Source: Beroe forskalii (lineage: Eukaryota > Ctenophora > Nuda > Beroida > Beroidae). Taken from it: a DNA stretch of 64,000 nucleotides. This document shows, in pieces, positions 46,619-57,741 of the stretch. How positions within the stretch are numbered: the stretch's first letter is position 1; every line of letters starts with the position of its first letter. The translations under genes were made by a program, and so were the position numbers. The stretch lies in assembly GCA_011033025.1 (NCBI GenBank), contig WFMF01000498.1, forward strand, positions 1-64,000, read 5' to 3'. The notes under the pieces are model-generated. The model saw only the letters and a list, made by a program, of their open reading frames with translations, was not told the origin of the DNA and did not search any database.

Positions 46619-49600
46619 ATCGATAGAGAGTCGGAGAAATTTGCAGCAAGAAATAGAAAGAGGAATCTACATATCTGAAATAAATTTTAATTGGGCTTTC
46701 CGTCGATTAATTATTCGCATAATTAATTTCATACGTTTACTAAGGCTAATATATGCTATGTTAAGGCAATATATTATAGGTGATCTCAAATTACAAGATG
46801 ATATCTAGGTAACTCAGTCACTTTACACATTCCTAGACGACGTTTTGAAGCAAGTCAATAAAGTTTGAGGCACTAGGTATTATCCGGCATGATTAAGATG
46901 ATATGATGGTTAAAGAGGTGAATGAATGAGTCATAGTGGTAATTGAATTAAATATTATGATCCAAATTAGTATTTTAATCTAGATATTACAGTACAGAGT
47001 TGTAATATGATCAATGTATTAAAATGATTGTATCCGCGAGCCTTCACGGGCAAACGCTAACTAAATGTATAAATATGACCAACAATTGCTATGCCAAGAT
47101 GCGATTTGGATAAGTAGATCTTGAGACGTGATTTCTATTCTTATCTACTTTATTTGCATCAACAATCGAGTTAATTAATTAGCGATGTAATATTGGGAGC
47201 TGATGCCAAGGAACAGGTCGATGAATAATGAGAAAACGGCAAAAATTCCTAAACACTGATAACCAAACTTCAAAACCAGGAAATGACTAGGAATTTGATC
47301 ATGCGTGAAATTCTTTAGCATGAAAATATGCTAGTTTAAAATTCAAATTTCAAACTGACATGAATATTATTAAGAAAAATGACGCTTATGATGAAACTTC
47401 TGAATTGAAAATCACATGGCAATATCGTATTGCAGAACACACTAGATAAAATTGTCTTGTATGCCACATATTGCCTGGTATGCCACAAAGGTGAAAAGTC
47501 ACGTGTCAGGTCAAGTGATAGGTCACGAGATAGGCACAACACTATAGGTCACACGATGACGTCATTACCAAAATGAGGTGTTGTCGCGTACGCCGTCAGA
47601 AGCAAAAGTTTGAAATTAGGAGGCAGCAATTTGACCTCGCCAGAGAAAATAGCGTTATTGAATTACCTTATAATACGTCATGGAAATGCCGTGGAAAATG
47701 CGCAAATTCGGCTTTTAACAACGGTTTGGACAACGGTTTGGACAACGGTTTTGAAAATTCAATTTAATCAATGATGTCATTGCATTAACCATTTATCTTT
47801 GATCTTGGATCAATTTTGATTTTTGGATGGTTGGTTTGACCGTATGATAAAATTATAATGCCGTATGCTAAAATTATTCGTACTAAACTCATGACACATA
47901 AATTTTCTGCATAAAGGTACGGCGTGAGAAATTCAACACCCGAATTGAAAGTGCGAATTAAAACACTAGTTTACCGAGTTGTGTATAAAAATGGACTTTT
48001 TGGGTGGTGTGATGAGATAATGCCATCGTGAAGTCACGTTCAATTGTAATTCTCACGAAATCAGAATTATCTGAGTCAATACGACCAAGACAAGCGGTCG
48101 CATTGTTCAACTGATGATTGAAGTACATTCTAATTTTCCTCTGATTGCTAAAATTTGATTGTATAAATAAAAGTTGTGTTGAAGAGTTAAATAACCTTTT
48201 CGACACTACTTTTATTCATACAATCAAATTTGAGACGTGAAGATGATGTCGAACATCGAATTTTAATTGAAGATCATAAACCTTGAGTTTCCCTTGGACG
48301 TCGTAATCCGAGGAAAATAGTAATTTACTTCAAACATCACGACCACGACAAATAAAGTAAATGATTGAAATTTGAGAGTCGTGAAACAAAACAGAACGAC
48401 TGCTGAATCAGAATGGTTCGGATTTGATGATGCTAACATAGCAAGTCTGCTGCACAATACTCAATTTCAAAATTGAGAAAACTGAAAATTTGCTCGATAA
48501 AGATTGGTCTCTTCCTCCAACCTTGAGCTATTTTTATTCTGAATTTGGTACTAAAGTAAAGAAAATAATACTGACAATTCTGAATTTGGCAGTGTTCATA
48601 AGGAATTGATCCTGCACAGTGCACATTCTTTATCTTAATTTGGCAGTGTAAATAAAGAAACTGCCCAATGATCACACCGAGTCTCACAAAGTTGATGTTT
48701 GAAGTCGGAGCATTGGATGTGCTTTACGCGCTACAAATTAGCGATCTTAAAGTGGGAAAAGATCTTTTCTTGTGTCTTTGTCAGATAGTTACACCCCTTA
48801 CATAACGCAATTGATTCACTATTCTTTGATTTCAATGAATTTAACCGTGGGTAGACCACGATTGGTGGTAGCTGCGGATTTAAACCTTCCAGAACACATA
48901 GATTGTGTCTAGAAGGAAACTCCTAATAGGGTAGGATCATACGAAAAATAAAAAGTCTCCAATAGCTAGTTCCTAAGCAATCAAAGTTCTGAATTAAACA
49001 AGTATCGAGAGGAAAATAAACCCATGTTTCGACAAAGTACACACGTGCATTACGCAGTATACGTGTATCAAGCACACAGAAATATGCAGTTTAGACCAGT
49101 GGCAGGAAGCTGAAGTAGTCAAATATGCCCACGGAGTTTTAATGTATAGTTCAGGCTCCCCTTGGTTTCATGGGAGAGAGCCCACATACCTCCCACTCTT
49201 CTTGATAGACGTGCGCTTTCCTTAAACAACTACTATTTATAAGTTTGTAGTTTAAATGACCAGCAAGGAACGTGGGCTGCTCTACAAAGCTCATTCCTTT
49301 CCCCCGTGGAATCATATGAATTATGAAATAGAGTATATCGCAGGGACGGATCGCTTTTAATTTGACATGCTTTTAGACCCTCTTAAATTAATAGTCAGCT
49401 TCACCAGCTCTATCGGAATATCTTGGGATTACGCAACACTTTTAGACTATAGTAATCAACATGGAACATGGGTATAGATAGAACCTGGTAACAGGGTTCT
49501 GTTTCAGGTTTCTAGCCTTGTTCTGTACAGACTACAGCTGCCTGTTCAGTGCAGCTGCCAATCAATCAAGCTGCAAAATTAATTACCGGATTTACCTCAC

Positions 49601-50545
49601 TTTGTCGTACAGTCCCACGAGTTGTTTGAAAATGTCCACCATCCACAGCTTCCAGATCCAAAGAAGAGTGGCACACTTCTGGACACCTCCTTGATTATAC
49701 TCCCTCTCAAATAGGGTGGCAGCCACTTGCTGAGGCTGTTACGGACCCTCTCAGCTATGAAAAACAAGGCAGTTCCTTTGGAAGTTTCAGCTATACGCAC
49801 TAAGACGTACAGGAAGCAAGGAAGAAGTCGATGCCCTCTCCTCAACCTGTGATACGTTGCACAGCACGCGTCTCAGAGACCCCTCCACAATAGGTCTTTT
49901 GTTGGGGGGAGCGCGCTATTCTTGCTAATGGAACCGGCACTGCCGTCTAATGGACACCGGTTATATCCCGCAACTAATGCTACTCGACAAAGGCAAACCA
50001 TTTGGGGGCATTTCAAAAGCTTGACATCGCTCCACGGACCGTCGGACCTATGATTTATGCTAATAATGCAATATGTATTCTGCCGCGTGGTGCAATGTTT
50101 GGGTCCTTCATTAGCACAATACCCACCTGCACCCTAAAACAGAGCAAGTTCAAAAAGAAACGTGGTTGTGCTTTCTGGCCCCTTCTACCGCGAGTTTAAC
50201 ATACAAGATTCAACATAATTAAACCAACCATACTTTGAGCTATGAGTATGATCGTGAGGTCATCTCGATGATCAACACTACAATAAGCACAGAACTCGGC
50301 AAGTTACAGCTAGCATATAAAGGAAACATGGTTCAACTAAAGCAGTCGGAGCCCTAGTAGAGCCAAATAGCCAATTAAATCCGCTCTTAAACTGCTTTAG
50401 ACACCGTCTGAGAGCATACACTTTGCTTGTGGTGGGCAAATCAGCACTTAAAATGTAAATATTGAAATCTGTGACGGGTAAATTGCATGAAATTTAAACC
50501 GGTCTAACGAACAGAATTCGTGAGGGTATGGAGAGGTGGTTGGCA
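46619..50545. other. No supported gene
   Basis: AT-rich. CRE at 47557-47564; a small GACAACGGTTTG repeat at 47724-47752. No mobile element recognised. A short frame at 49597-49845 on the minus strand is not supported by any family. Confidence 0.45.
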
Positions 50546-50548
50546 TAA

Positions 50549-50850
50549 TAACCTGACGCTGTCGCCATAGTGACGCTGTTACCATAGTGACGCTGTCGCC
50601 ATAGTGACGCTGTCGACATAGTGACGCTGTCGCCATAGTGACGCTGTCGCCATAGTGACGCTGTCGCCATAGTGACACTGTTGCCATAGTGACGCTGTCA
50701 CCATAGTGAAGCTGTCGCCATAGTGAAGCTGTCGCCATAGTGACGCAGTCGCCATAGTGACGCTGTTGCCATAGCGACGCTGTTACCGTAGTGACGCTGT
50801 CGCCATAAGGACGCTGTCGGAATTGTGATGCTGTTGCCGTAGTGACTGTC
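50549..50850. repeat. 17 bp minisatellite
   Basis: About 17 copies of GACGCTGTCGCCATAGT with some GTTACC or GTTGCC variants. Three units make 51 bp, so frames stay open through it on the minus strand without implying a gene. Confidence 0.92.
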
Positions 50851-51754
50851 ACCACTATATTTCGTGACACCCTCCTTCTCACCGGATTAACCCTTTCGGG
50901 AAGTACCGCAAAAATTGACCTCATAGGCGCAGGTCTTTCGATTTGAAGATGATTTCGAGAACGTGAGCTTTGATCAATTGGGTAGTGCCGCGATTAATTG
51001 ACTCTTAAGACAATTAACACCCAATGGGCATCCTTGGTTCAAGGAAGAACCTTAACCCCTCATCACAAAGTTGCAATATACAGTATACACACAAACCTGA
51101 ACTGCATAGGCTGGTAGAACACATCATCAGGGGTTGGAGTGAGGGAGAAAGACTCTGTAGGGTATTCCAGCTGGATATCCATTGGCGAATAATCACTGCA
51201 ATCCACTAAATACGGAGTAGAGTCCTTACTTTCAGATTTTCGGGGTACACATTACACATTAAACTGCAACCAATCAATAAATGATACATATCTCCTTGAG
51301 AGGGAGGAGGGATCATGAACAGTGGTAGCAGCAATCTATTATTTGGTGGTTTCATTTCCTGAGAAAATGATGCGACCTGTTAGTGGTGCACAAAGCATTG
51401 AGGTATTCCCATCAATACTGATGAATGCAGAAATATTGGCAAAAATTGGCCAAAGTTAATATAGTTCCTTTGGAAGCTAGAAAATGCAAATTTCAATTAT
51501 GTGCAATCACTCGACAATATTTGAAATAGCAGAAGTTGGTTTTATAGTTGAAAATAATACTCGGGGATAGAGAACCTGCTTTAAATCGAAATGAAAAACT
51601 TGGAGAGAAAATTAAAACGAAGTACTTGTACATAGGTAATGTGGTCAATGCAGCTATTGGGACAACAATGAACAGCCTAAGAAAAATTTAATAATTGCTA
51701 ACTAAAACTTACTCCATTAGTCCAATTGTTAGCTTAGTATAATTACATGCTATA

Positions 51755-52620
51755 ATATACACGGCAAGTCACTCACCTCCCTAGCTCATGACAACACAGT
51801 CCAAGTCAGATGGATAAAAGCCCACATCGGACACTGGGGAAACGAGAAAGCAGACCAGCTTGCCAAGGCTGGTACCAAAGATGGTAACCCCGTCACCAGC
51901 CTTGTCCCCATTTCATTCATCAAACACTTAATACAAGGTAACCAACCTCAGCCACGACAGGTGGATCGCAACAAACATGCTCACACTGACATGATCATAG
52001 GTAACCATCAGAAGAAGGTTTTTCACACACTTAACAACAACACAGGCAACCGTATCCGGTACCGAACTGCTATCTCCATTATCACAGGACACATAGGACT
52101 GAACAAACACTTGCACAGAATAACACGCGCTGACACACCAAACTGCCCTTACTGCACTGACACAGAGGAGACAGTTGCACACTTCATTGGACAATGCCCT
52201 GCATTTATGAGAATCAGAGGCAACACACTCGGGACATACTATGACTCCATTAACGACATCATGGACAACAACAGTATGGACGCACTGATCAGTTACACTC
52301 CAAACCAAAAAGACTACAACGAACAGAGGAGGAGGCGGACAATACAGGGTGACATAGCATCTACCATCTCCGATAGCTCTGAAGTATCTGGTATTGTATT
52401 GGTAAAGGTATTCTCCCTCGCTAACACCCTCATTTTTCCCACCACCACCACCATCACCTTTCACCCTCACCCCCCCGTCGCCTCGGCGACCAGAGGCAGG
52501 CACAGTCCCACTCCGGGACTATCCTCTTGCGGACCTTCGGGTCCGGCCTCTCTTTTGATGATGATACACGGCAAGCGCCACAGAATTACGATGTACACGT
52601 CATGTAATTAAATCAATAGA
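51755..52620 (+). mobile_element. LINE 3' end with RNase H (I/Jockey group)
   Basis: Open reading on the plus strand from the 5'-truncated edge near 51757: VRWIKAHIGHWGNEKADQLA is the end of an RNase H domain (HxGxxxNExAD motif), followed by a linker and CPYCTDTEETVAHFIGQCPA, the C-terminal Cys/His box common in I, Jockey and R1 groups. Stop at 52609-52611. The 3' part is rich in GGACCTTCGGGTCC-like hairpins and TGATGATGAT, usual for such tails. It is a different LINE lineage from the one at 1-1355, and is on the opposite strand. Confidence 0.8.
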
Positions 52621-52712
52621 ACTACGAGCAATCTCTTATTTACATGCAATTACATCACGCGGCAAGAAATTATAATCAGCTCAGAATTTATAATATGATA
52701 ATGTAGATATTA

Positions 52713-52961
52713 CCTTATCGGACATAATCATCACGGACCTTACAGTCAAGCTGATATTGGCACAAATAATAAATTAGAATAAATTGAAAAAATCTCGAAT
52801 TCGTGGAACAAAATGGGAAAATCGAGCCGTTTACTTCGAATTTTTGTGGAAACTAGATGTGGCAGGATCGACCGTGGATATTCATGTCCGTGAAGTTTTA
52901 TGTCCTTGAAGTTTTGGGTCCGTGAAACTAAAGTCCATGATAATTATGTCCGATAATAAGG
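52713..52961. mobile_element. Complete 249 bp MITE, TIR CCTTATCGGACATAAT
   Basis: Left CCTTATCGGACATAAT, right in reverse CCTTATTATCGGACATAAT, both flanked by TA, consistent with a TA-target family. Inside are repeated GTCCGTGAA motifs and GTGGCAGGATCGACCG, shared with the copy at 5862-6285. Confidence 0.78.
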
Positions 52962-53239
52962 TAGGAAGCTTTCCAGCATGTAATGGGCATTGTGGGACCA
53001 ATTAACCATTTAGGGGACCAATCAACCACTTCAGAGACCAAGTTATTCATATTGAAAGACACGACGACGGAGCAAATCCTTTGAGAAGATTACAGGCAGC
53101 AGTGATACAATACTGAAGCTACAAGATACCACGATGAAGTCATAAGATGCGACTCCAGTCAGAAAGAATGTTTTTCATAAAATTGCTGCAATTTAATCAA
53201 CTAATTTCTATATGTACTTTAGAGGCGTAAGACGAACAC

Positions 53240-53385
53240 GCAGACAATATAGAGCCCTGCGAGAGCAGGGCTCTATATAATATTTAAATGTCGACAGCGT
53301 AGCTGGAGACATTTAAAATAATTTAGAGTGCGAGGCGAAGCGAAGCTGAGCCGGTGCTCTAAATCATGTTTCTGCGGTGAGTCTG
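53240..53385. repeat. Three consecutive hairpins
   Basis: ATAGAGCCCTGC-GAGA-GCAGGGCTCTAT, then TTAAATGTC...GACATTTAA, then ATTTAGAG...CTCTAAAT, the inner parts being GCGAAGC- or AGCTG-rich. They lie about 0.5 kb outside the palindromic transposon and do not recur on its other side. Confidence 0.7.
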
Positions 53386-53479
53386 AGCCTCTAAAAGTAC
53401 TATAGTAGTCGAACGGTGTACAAAAGACACACCTGTACACAACAAGCACACATTACCTTATATGGTAATAATAGAAAAT

Positions 53480-53900
53480 GCTTGTTAACACAAAACAAAA
53501 AGCGCATAACTCAGCCGTTTTTGAGCAATTTTGATCAAACTTTCAGGATATTACGGGCAAGATATGACCAATAAATTCCTGGAGTAGCTAACATTTCTGA
53601 CCCTCAGAAATTGAGATATGACAGATAAACCGGTGTTTTGTTTTAAAGTTACCGCTTAACAACTGGCTTTTTCGGTCATAACTCCGCTTCTGGAGCTCAA
53701 AAATGAATCTAAACTTCACTGAGATGTTGCTTTTATGAAGCTCTAAGTATCCTGAAAGTTTCATCAAGTTTGCTCAAAACCTCGGAGATATGCACATTTT
53801 TGTAACGCAAAAGCAAAGGTCGCGTAGATGTGTATTTAAATTGGTGTGTCATAACAAACACATGATATAAAGCGCGAGTAGAACACGACTCTACGCATAT
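53480..53900. other. Noncoding flank of the palindromic transposon
   Basis: Contains CATAACTCAGCCGTTTTTGA and GTCATAACTCCGCTTCTGGA, two related segments about 190 bp apart each ending in a CTTTCA-type string. Possibly remains of another element. No gene. Confidence 0.35.
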
Positions 53901-54552
53901 TAGTCTAGTCAGTTAAAGCAAAAAAAGGGCCGAGGTCTGCAACGTCATGAAACAAAATAATGACCGGTTCAGAGATGTTGTTTTAGGCCTCCTGATTGAA
54001 AATCCGGAGACCCAATTTTTTTAGGGTGGTGGAACATGGCGCAATTGCGCCATTTTGGCTATGGCGCCGAAAATACTAACTTTTGATAGGAAGGTCGTAG
54101 AGACTCCATTTTTAGCATAAAAGAACCGCAATGGCCATGTTTATATACGACTTGTTAATAAACATATGCCCTAAAACGCTCACAAACCGAGTTAAGGGCG
54201 AAAAACTGTTTTTAGCCCATACACGGGCTTGAAATCGGGGTTTTCTTAACTCGGGTCAGGATGGTCGTAGAAACTCCATTTTTAGCTTAAAAGAATCGCA
54301 ATGGCCATGTTTATATACGACTTGTTCATCAACATAATATGTCCTTAAACGCTCACAAACCGAGTAATGAGCAAAAAACTGCTTTTTGCCCACACCAGGC
54401 TTGAAATCATCATCAAAAAGTAATAATTTGTATAGGGATATTTGGAGGTTCAAACAATTTTCTAATATCGGGGAAGTCATAAACTTGAAGTATTTGAAAG
54501 GATGTAAAGTAAATATTGAAGCATGCTTATATTGACACATGGAAAAGGAGTC

Positions 54553-55562
54553 AACAAAGGGGGAATGTCACTGTCCCTAATGTCCCTGTCCCAATTTACT
54601 TTTTTTAATTTAGGGACTGTCATTTACATTTTGGGACAAAGAAAAAAGCGGGGGAAAAAATAGTGATTTTCAAATTTGTCCTGCTTTTATCATTCAAATC
54701 ATTTCTGACTATTTCTGTCAGAAACTTATTTCCAGGCTACTAAACCATGGTAAATTGAGCGATCTGTTTTTTGGCCCAGTAGCACGTGCCAGTATTGCGC
54801 CAATAGTACGCCAGTAGCATGCCAGTAGCACTTCAGTATCACGCCAGTATTGCACAATCAAAAACTTACTTAAAAGCCAGGACACCCAGTAACACGCCAG
54901 TATATGATCTGATACTGGAGTGCTACTATGCCCTAGCGTGATACAAGTGTGATACTGGAGCGATGCTGGTGTGAGGTATAAGGCATGATACTGGTGCAAA
55001 ACTGGCGTGGAGCTGGCGTGATACAGGTGTGATACTGGCCTATACGGATTGCTCAATTTACCTAAACCATACTACTATTCTAGTATTCTACTATACTAGG
55101 TAAGTAGGTAAATAAGTCAGTTCAACTGATATTTTAACATTAAAGCATGTTGTTGCGGGTCGAACTGCCATCTTTCTCATATCATATGTTGGGAGGAAAA
55201 TAATGCTAAAATGCTGCTCACAAACACAACCATTTGAGTCCCATTTATCTCAGTCCATAATGTCATATTCCTCCAAAATGTCACATTTGTACCAAATTTC
55301 AAATTTGTCCCAAATGTCCCAATTGTCCCAAATGTCACATTTTTCCTTGTCCCAATTCATTTTTGGAGACCCATTTTGTTCTGTTTCATGTGTCCCAATT
55401 GTCCCATTTTTACCAGTTGCAAGTCACTTTTTGAGTCCCAATTGTCCCATTTTCTCTGTCCCAATTGTCCCATTTGTCCCAAATGTCTCATTTGTCCCAA
55501 ATGTCCCTGTCCCAATCCACTTTTTTTGAGTTAGGGACAATTGGGACAGTGGCACCCCCCAC
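54553..55562. mobile_element. About 1 kb element inserted in one arm of the palindrome
   Basis: Inverted ends: left about 54560 (GGGAATGTCACTGTCCCTAA, TGTCCCTGTCCCAATTTACT), right about 55560 in reverse (GGGTGCCACTGTCCCAATTG, GGATTGGGACAGGGACATTT). Subterminal AAATGTCCC repeats fill 55250-55520. The opposite arm reads straight through the site (GGAAAAAGTCACTATAATGA), so it preserves the empty target and fixes the borders to within a few bases. Confidence 0.82.
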
Positions 55563-55599
55563 TATAATGATATGTTACTACATAATCTGTATCTACGAA

Positions 55600-56195
55600 T
55601 GATAAGTGTCAAAACCATCCATAGAATGCTAAGCTGTCAAACCATCCATCTGAGTAAACACACCTTGCCAGACTTTGTACAGGAACACATTTGGCTGACC
55701 GACACTTGCAGCACTTTATCAGGTCATTCAGGAGGTTACAGGGTGACCTCTGACCCTTCTGTCCATGTGGCGGTGATGGAACCCTCAGAGATGCTCCATC
55801 CCATTTCGGCAAGGTTTGGGCAATCGTTTTGAGAAAACGTGTTTCCCATACCCAACCAGCTTGGTAACATGCTCGAAGAACATGGTTTTTAAGCTGCTAG
55901 TTGTGGGAGGTAGTTCCCTCAGATCATCAGTTGTCATCGTCAGAAACTTATCAAGGCGGAGATGACCTAGCTTTGAAACAGATGAGGATCCATAGAAGAA
56001 GCACACAAACCTTTCAATGAGCGGCAGACATCTGGAAATTGTCTCCATGGTAGGTTGCCATGACAATTGTTGGAAACAAGCTGACAAATCTTCTTGTTCA
56101 GGGAACGATGCCCATGAGCCCATGATTTGTCCTTTATTGTGTCTGAAAGGGGAAGCAGTGGAGTCACAGCCACTTAGGGCATGGAAAAAAGCCCA
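55600..56195 (-). pseudogene. Decayed copy of CXC-domain transposon protein fragment
   Basis: Reverse-oriented twin of the frame at 56456-57025. It has the same segments (SDTIKDKSWAHGHRSLNKKI, LDKFLTMTTDDLRELPPT) but spread over several frames, so it is less well kept than its partner. It points left, away from the palindrome centre. Confidence 0.7.
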
Positions 56196-56393
56196 GTGCT
56201 GTAGGAACTCCTATTGTTTCATAACATGAATTTATAGAATACCAACGTCTATTTTGCCCAGTTCCAAAGTCAATGAATAACTTGAAATTTGAATCATGGT
56301 CTAGGAATTGTGCAAATGACAATTACATCAGAGTCGACAGTCCTAACTACACATTTCTGATTTCCTCGATTCAAAGCATGTTGTATATGTATT

Positions 56394-56435
56394 AAGAGCC
56401 GATTGTCTGCTAGAAGAAGCAGACAATCGGCTCTT
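56394..56435. repeat. Perfect 18 bp stem hairpin at the palindrome centre
   Basis: AAGAGCCGATTGTCTGCT, six-base loop AGAAGA, then the exact reverse complement. It sits at the inner edge of the right arm. Confidence 0.9.
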
Positions 56436-56439
56436 ATTG

Positions 56440-57025
56440 TTTTTCCATCCCCTCAGTGGCTGTGATTCCACTGCTTCCTTTTTCAGACACAATAAAGGAC
56501 AAATCCAAATCATGGGCTCATGGGCATCGTTCCCTGAACAAGAAGATTTGTCAGCTTGTTTCCAACAATTGTCATGGCAACCTACCATGGAGACACGGAT
56601 GTCTGCCGCTCATTGAAAGGTTTGTGCGCTTCTTCTATGGATCCTCATCTGTTTCAAAAGCTAGGTCATTCCGCCTTGATAAGTTTCTGACGATGACAAC
56701 TGATGATCTGAGGGAACTACCTCCAACTAGCAGCTTAAGGCTCCATGTTCTTCGAGCATGTTACCAAGCTGGTTGGGTATGGGGAAACACGTTTTCTCAA
56801 AACGATTGCCCAAACCTTGCTGAAATGGGATGGAGCATCTCTGAGGGTTCCATCACTGCCACATGGACAGAAGGGTCAGAGGTCACCTGTAACCTCTTGA
56901 ATGACCTGATAAAGTGCTGCAAGTGTCGGTCAGCCAAATGTGAAACATGTTCCTTTACTAAGTCTGGCAAGGTGTGTTTACTCAGATGTGGCTGCAAAAG
57001 AAAGTGCAACATATCGACAGCTTAG
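56440..57025 (+). CDS. Transposon protein fragment with Cys-rich (TSO1-like CXC) tail
   Basis: About 190 codons, open from before 56456 to a stop at 57023-57025. It begins HPLSGCDSTASFSDT, continues RFVRFFYGSSSVS and LPPTSSLRLHVLRACYQAGW, and ends with a cysteine array CCKCRSAKCETC...CLLRCGCKRKC. The order (GCDS/T-TSA start, LPPT-YYQA-W centre, CXC array) recalls a protein often found in invertebrate and fish mobile elements, where the array is annotated as TSO1-like CXC. Only the C-terminal part is present and there is no clear start codon in context. The element family is not assigned. Confidence 0.6.
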
Positions 57026-57741
57026 CATTCTATGGATGGAGTGCGAGGACACTTATCATTCTTAGATACAGATTATGTAGTAACATATCATTATAGTGAC
57101 TTTTTCCAGGTGTCAATATAAGCATGCTTCAATATTTACTTTACATCATTTTCAAATACTTCAAGTTTATGACTTCCCTGATATTAGAAAATTGTTTGAA
57201 CCCTCCAAATATCCCTATACATATTATTACTTTTTGATGATGATTTCAAGCCTGGGTGTGGGCAAAAAGCAGTTTTTTGCTCATTACTCGGTTTGTGAGC
57301 GTTTAAGGACATATGTTGATTAACAAGTCGTATATAAACATGGCTATTGCGATTCTTTTAAGCTAAAAATGGAGTTTCTACGACCTTCCTGACCCGAGTT
57401 AGGAAAATCGCCGATTTCAAGCCCGCGTATGGGCTAAAAACAGTTTTTCGCCCATAACTCGGTTTGTGAGCGTTTTAGGGCATATGTTTATTAACAAGTC
57501 GTATATAAACATGGCCATTGCGGTTCTTTTAAGCTAAAATTGGAGTCTCTACGACCTTCCTATCAAAAGTTAGTATTTTCGGCGCCATGGCGCCAAAATG
57601 GCGCAATTGCGCCATGTTCCACCACCTAACAAAATTGGGTCTCTCCGGATTTGCAATCAGGAGGCCTAAAACAACATCTCTGAACCGGTCATTATTTTGT
57701 TTCAAGACGTTGCAGACCTCAGCCCTTAACTGACTAGACTA

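Larger units (their letters stand above)
53901..57741. mobile_element. Palindromic DNA transposon with about 640 bp terminal inverted repeats
   Basis: Ends TAGTCTAGTCAGTTAA on both sides. Outer arms 53901-54550 and 57095-57741 match in reverse over nearly their whole length; each holds two related sub-repeats around CGTAGARACTCCATTTTTAG and CTCACAAACCGAGT. Inner arms 55563-56195 and 56440-57090 also match in reverse, so almost the entire 3.8 kb is one large palindrome, except a centre of about 240 bp and one inserted element. Each inner arm carries the same C-terminal coding fragment, pointing outward. No transposase was recognised. Confidence 0.8.

Noticed and set aside
49597-49845. 82-codon minus-strand frame
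   Set aside because: Looks moderately coding but I recognise nothing and see no exon context.
50448-50924. 158-codon minus-strand frame rich in YGDSVT repeats
   Set aside because: Explained by the 17 bp minisatellite (three units are 51 bp); no unique domain.
51755-52620. Host RNase H gene
   Set aside because: The RNase H end is followed by the Cys/His C-terminal box and a 3' tail typical of LINEs, and the 5' side is cut off abruptly.
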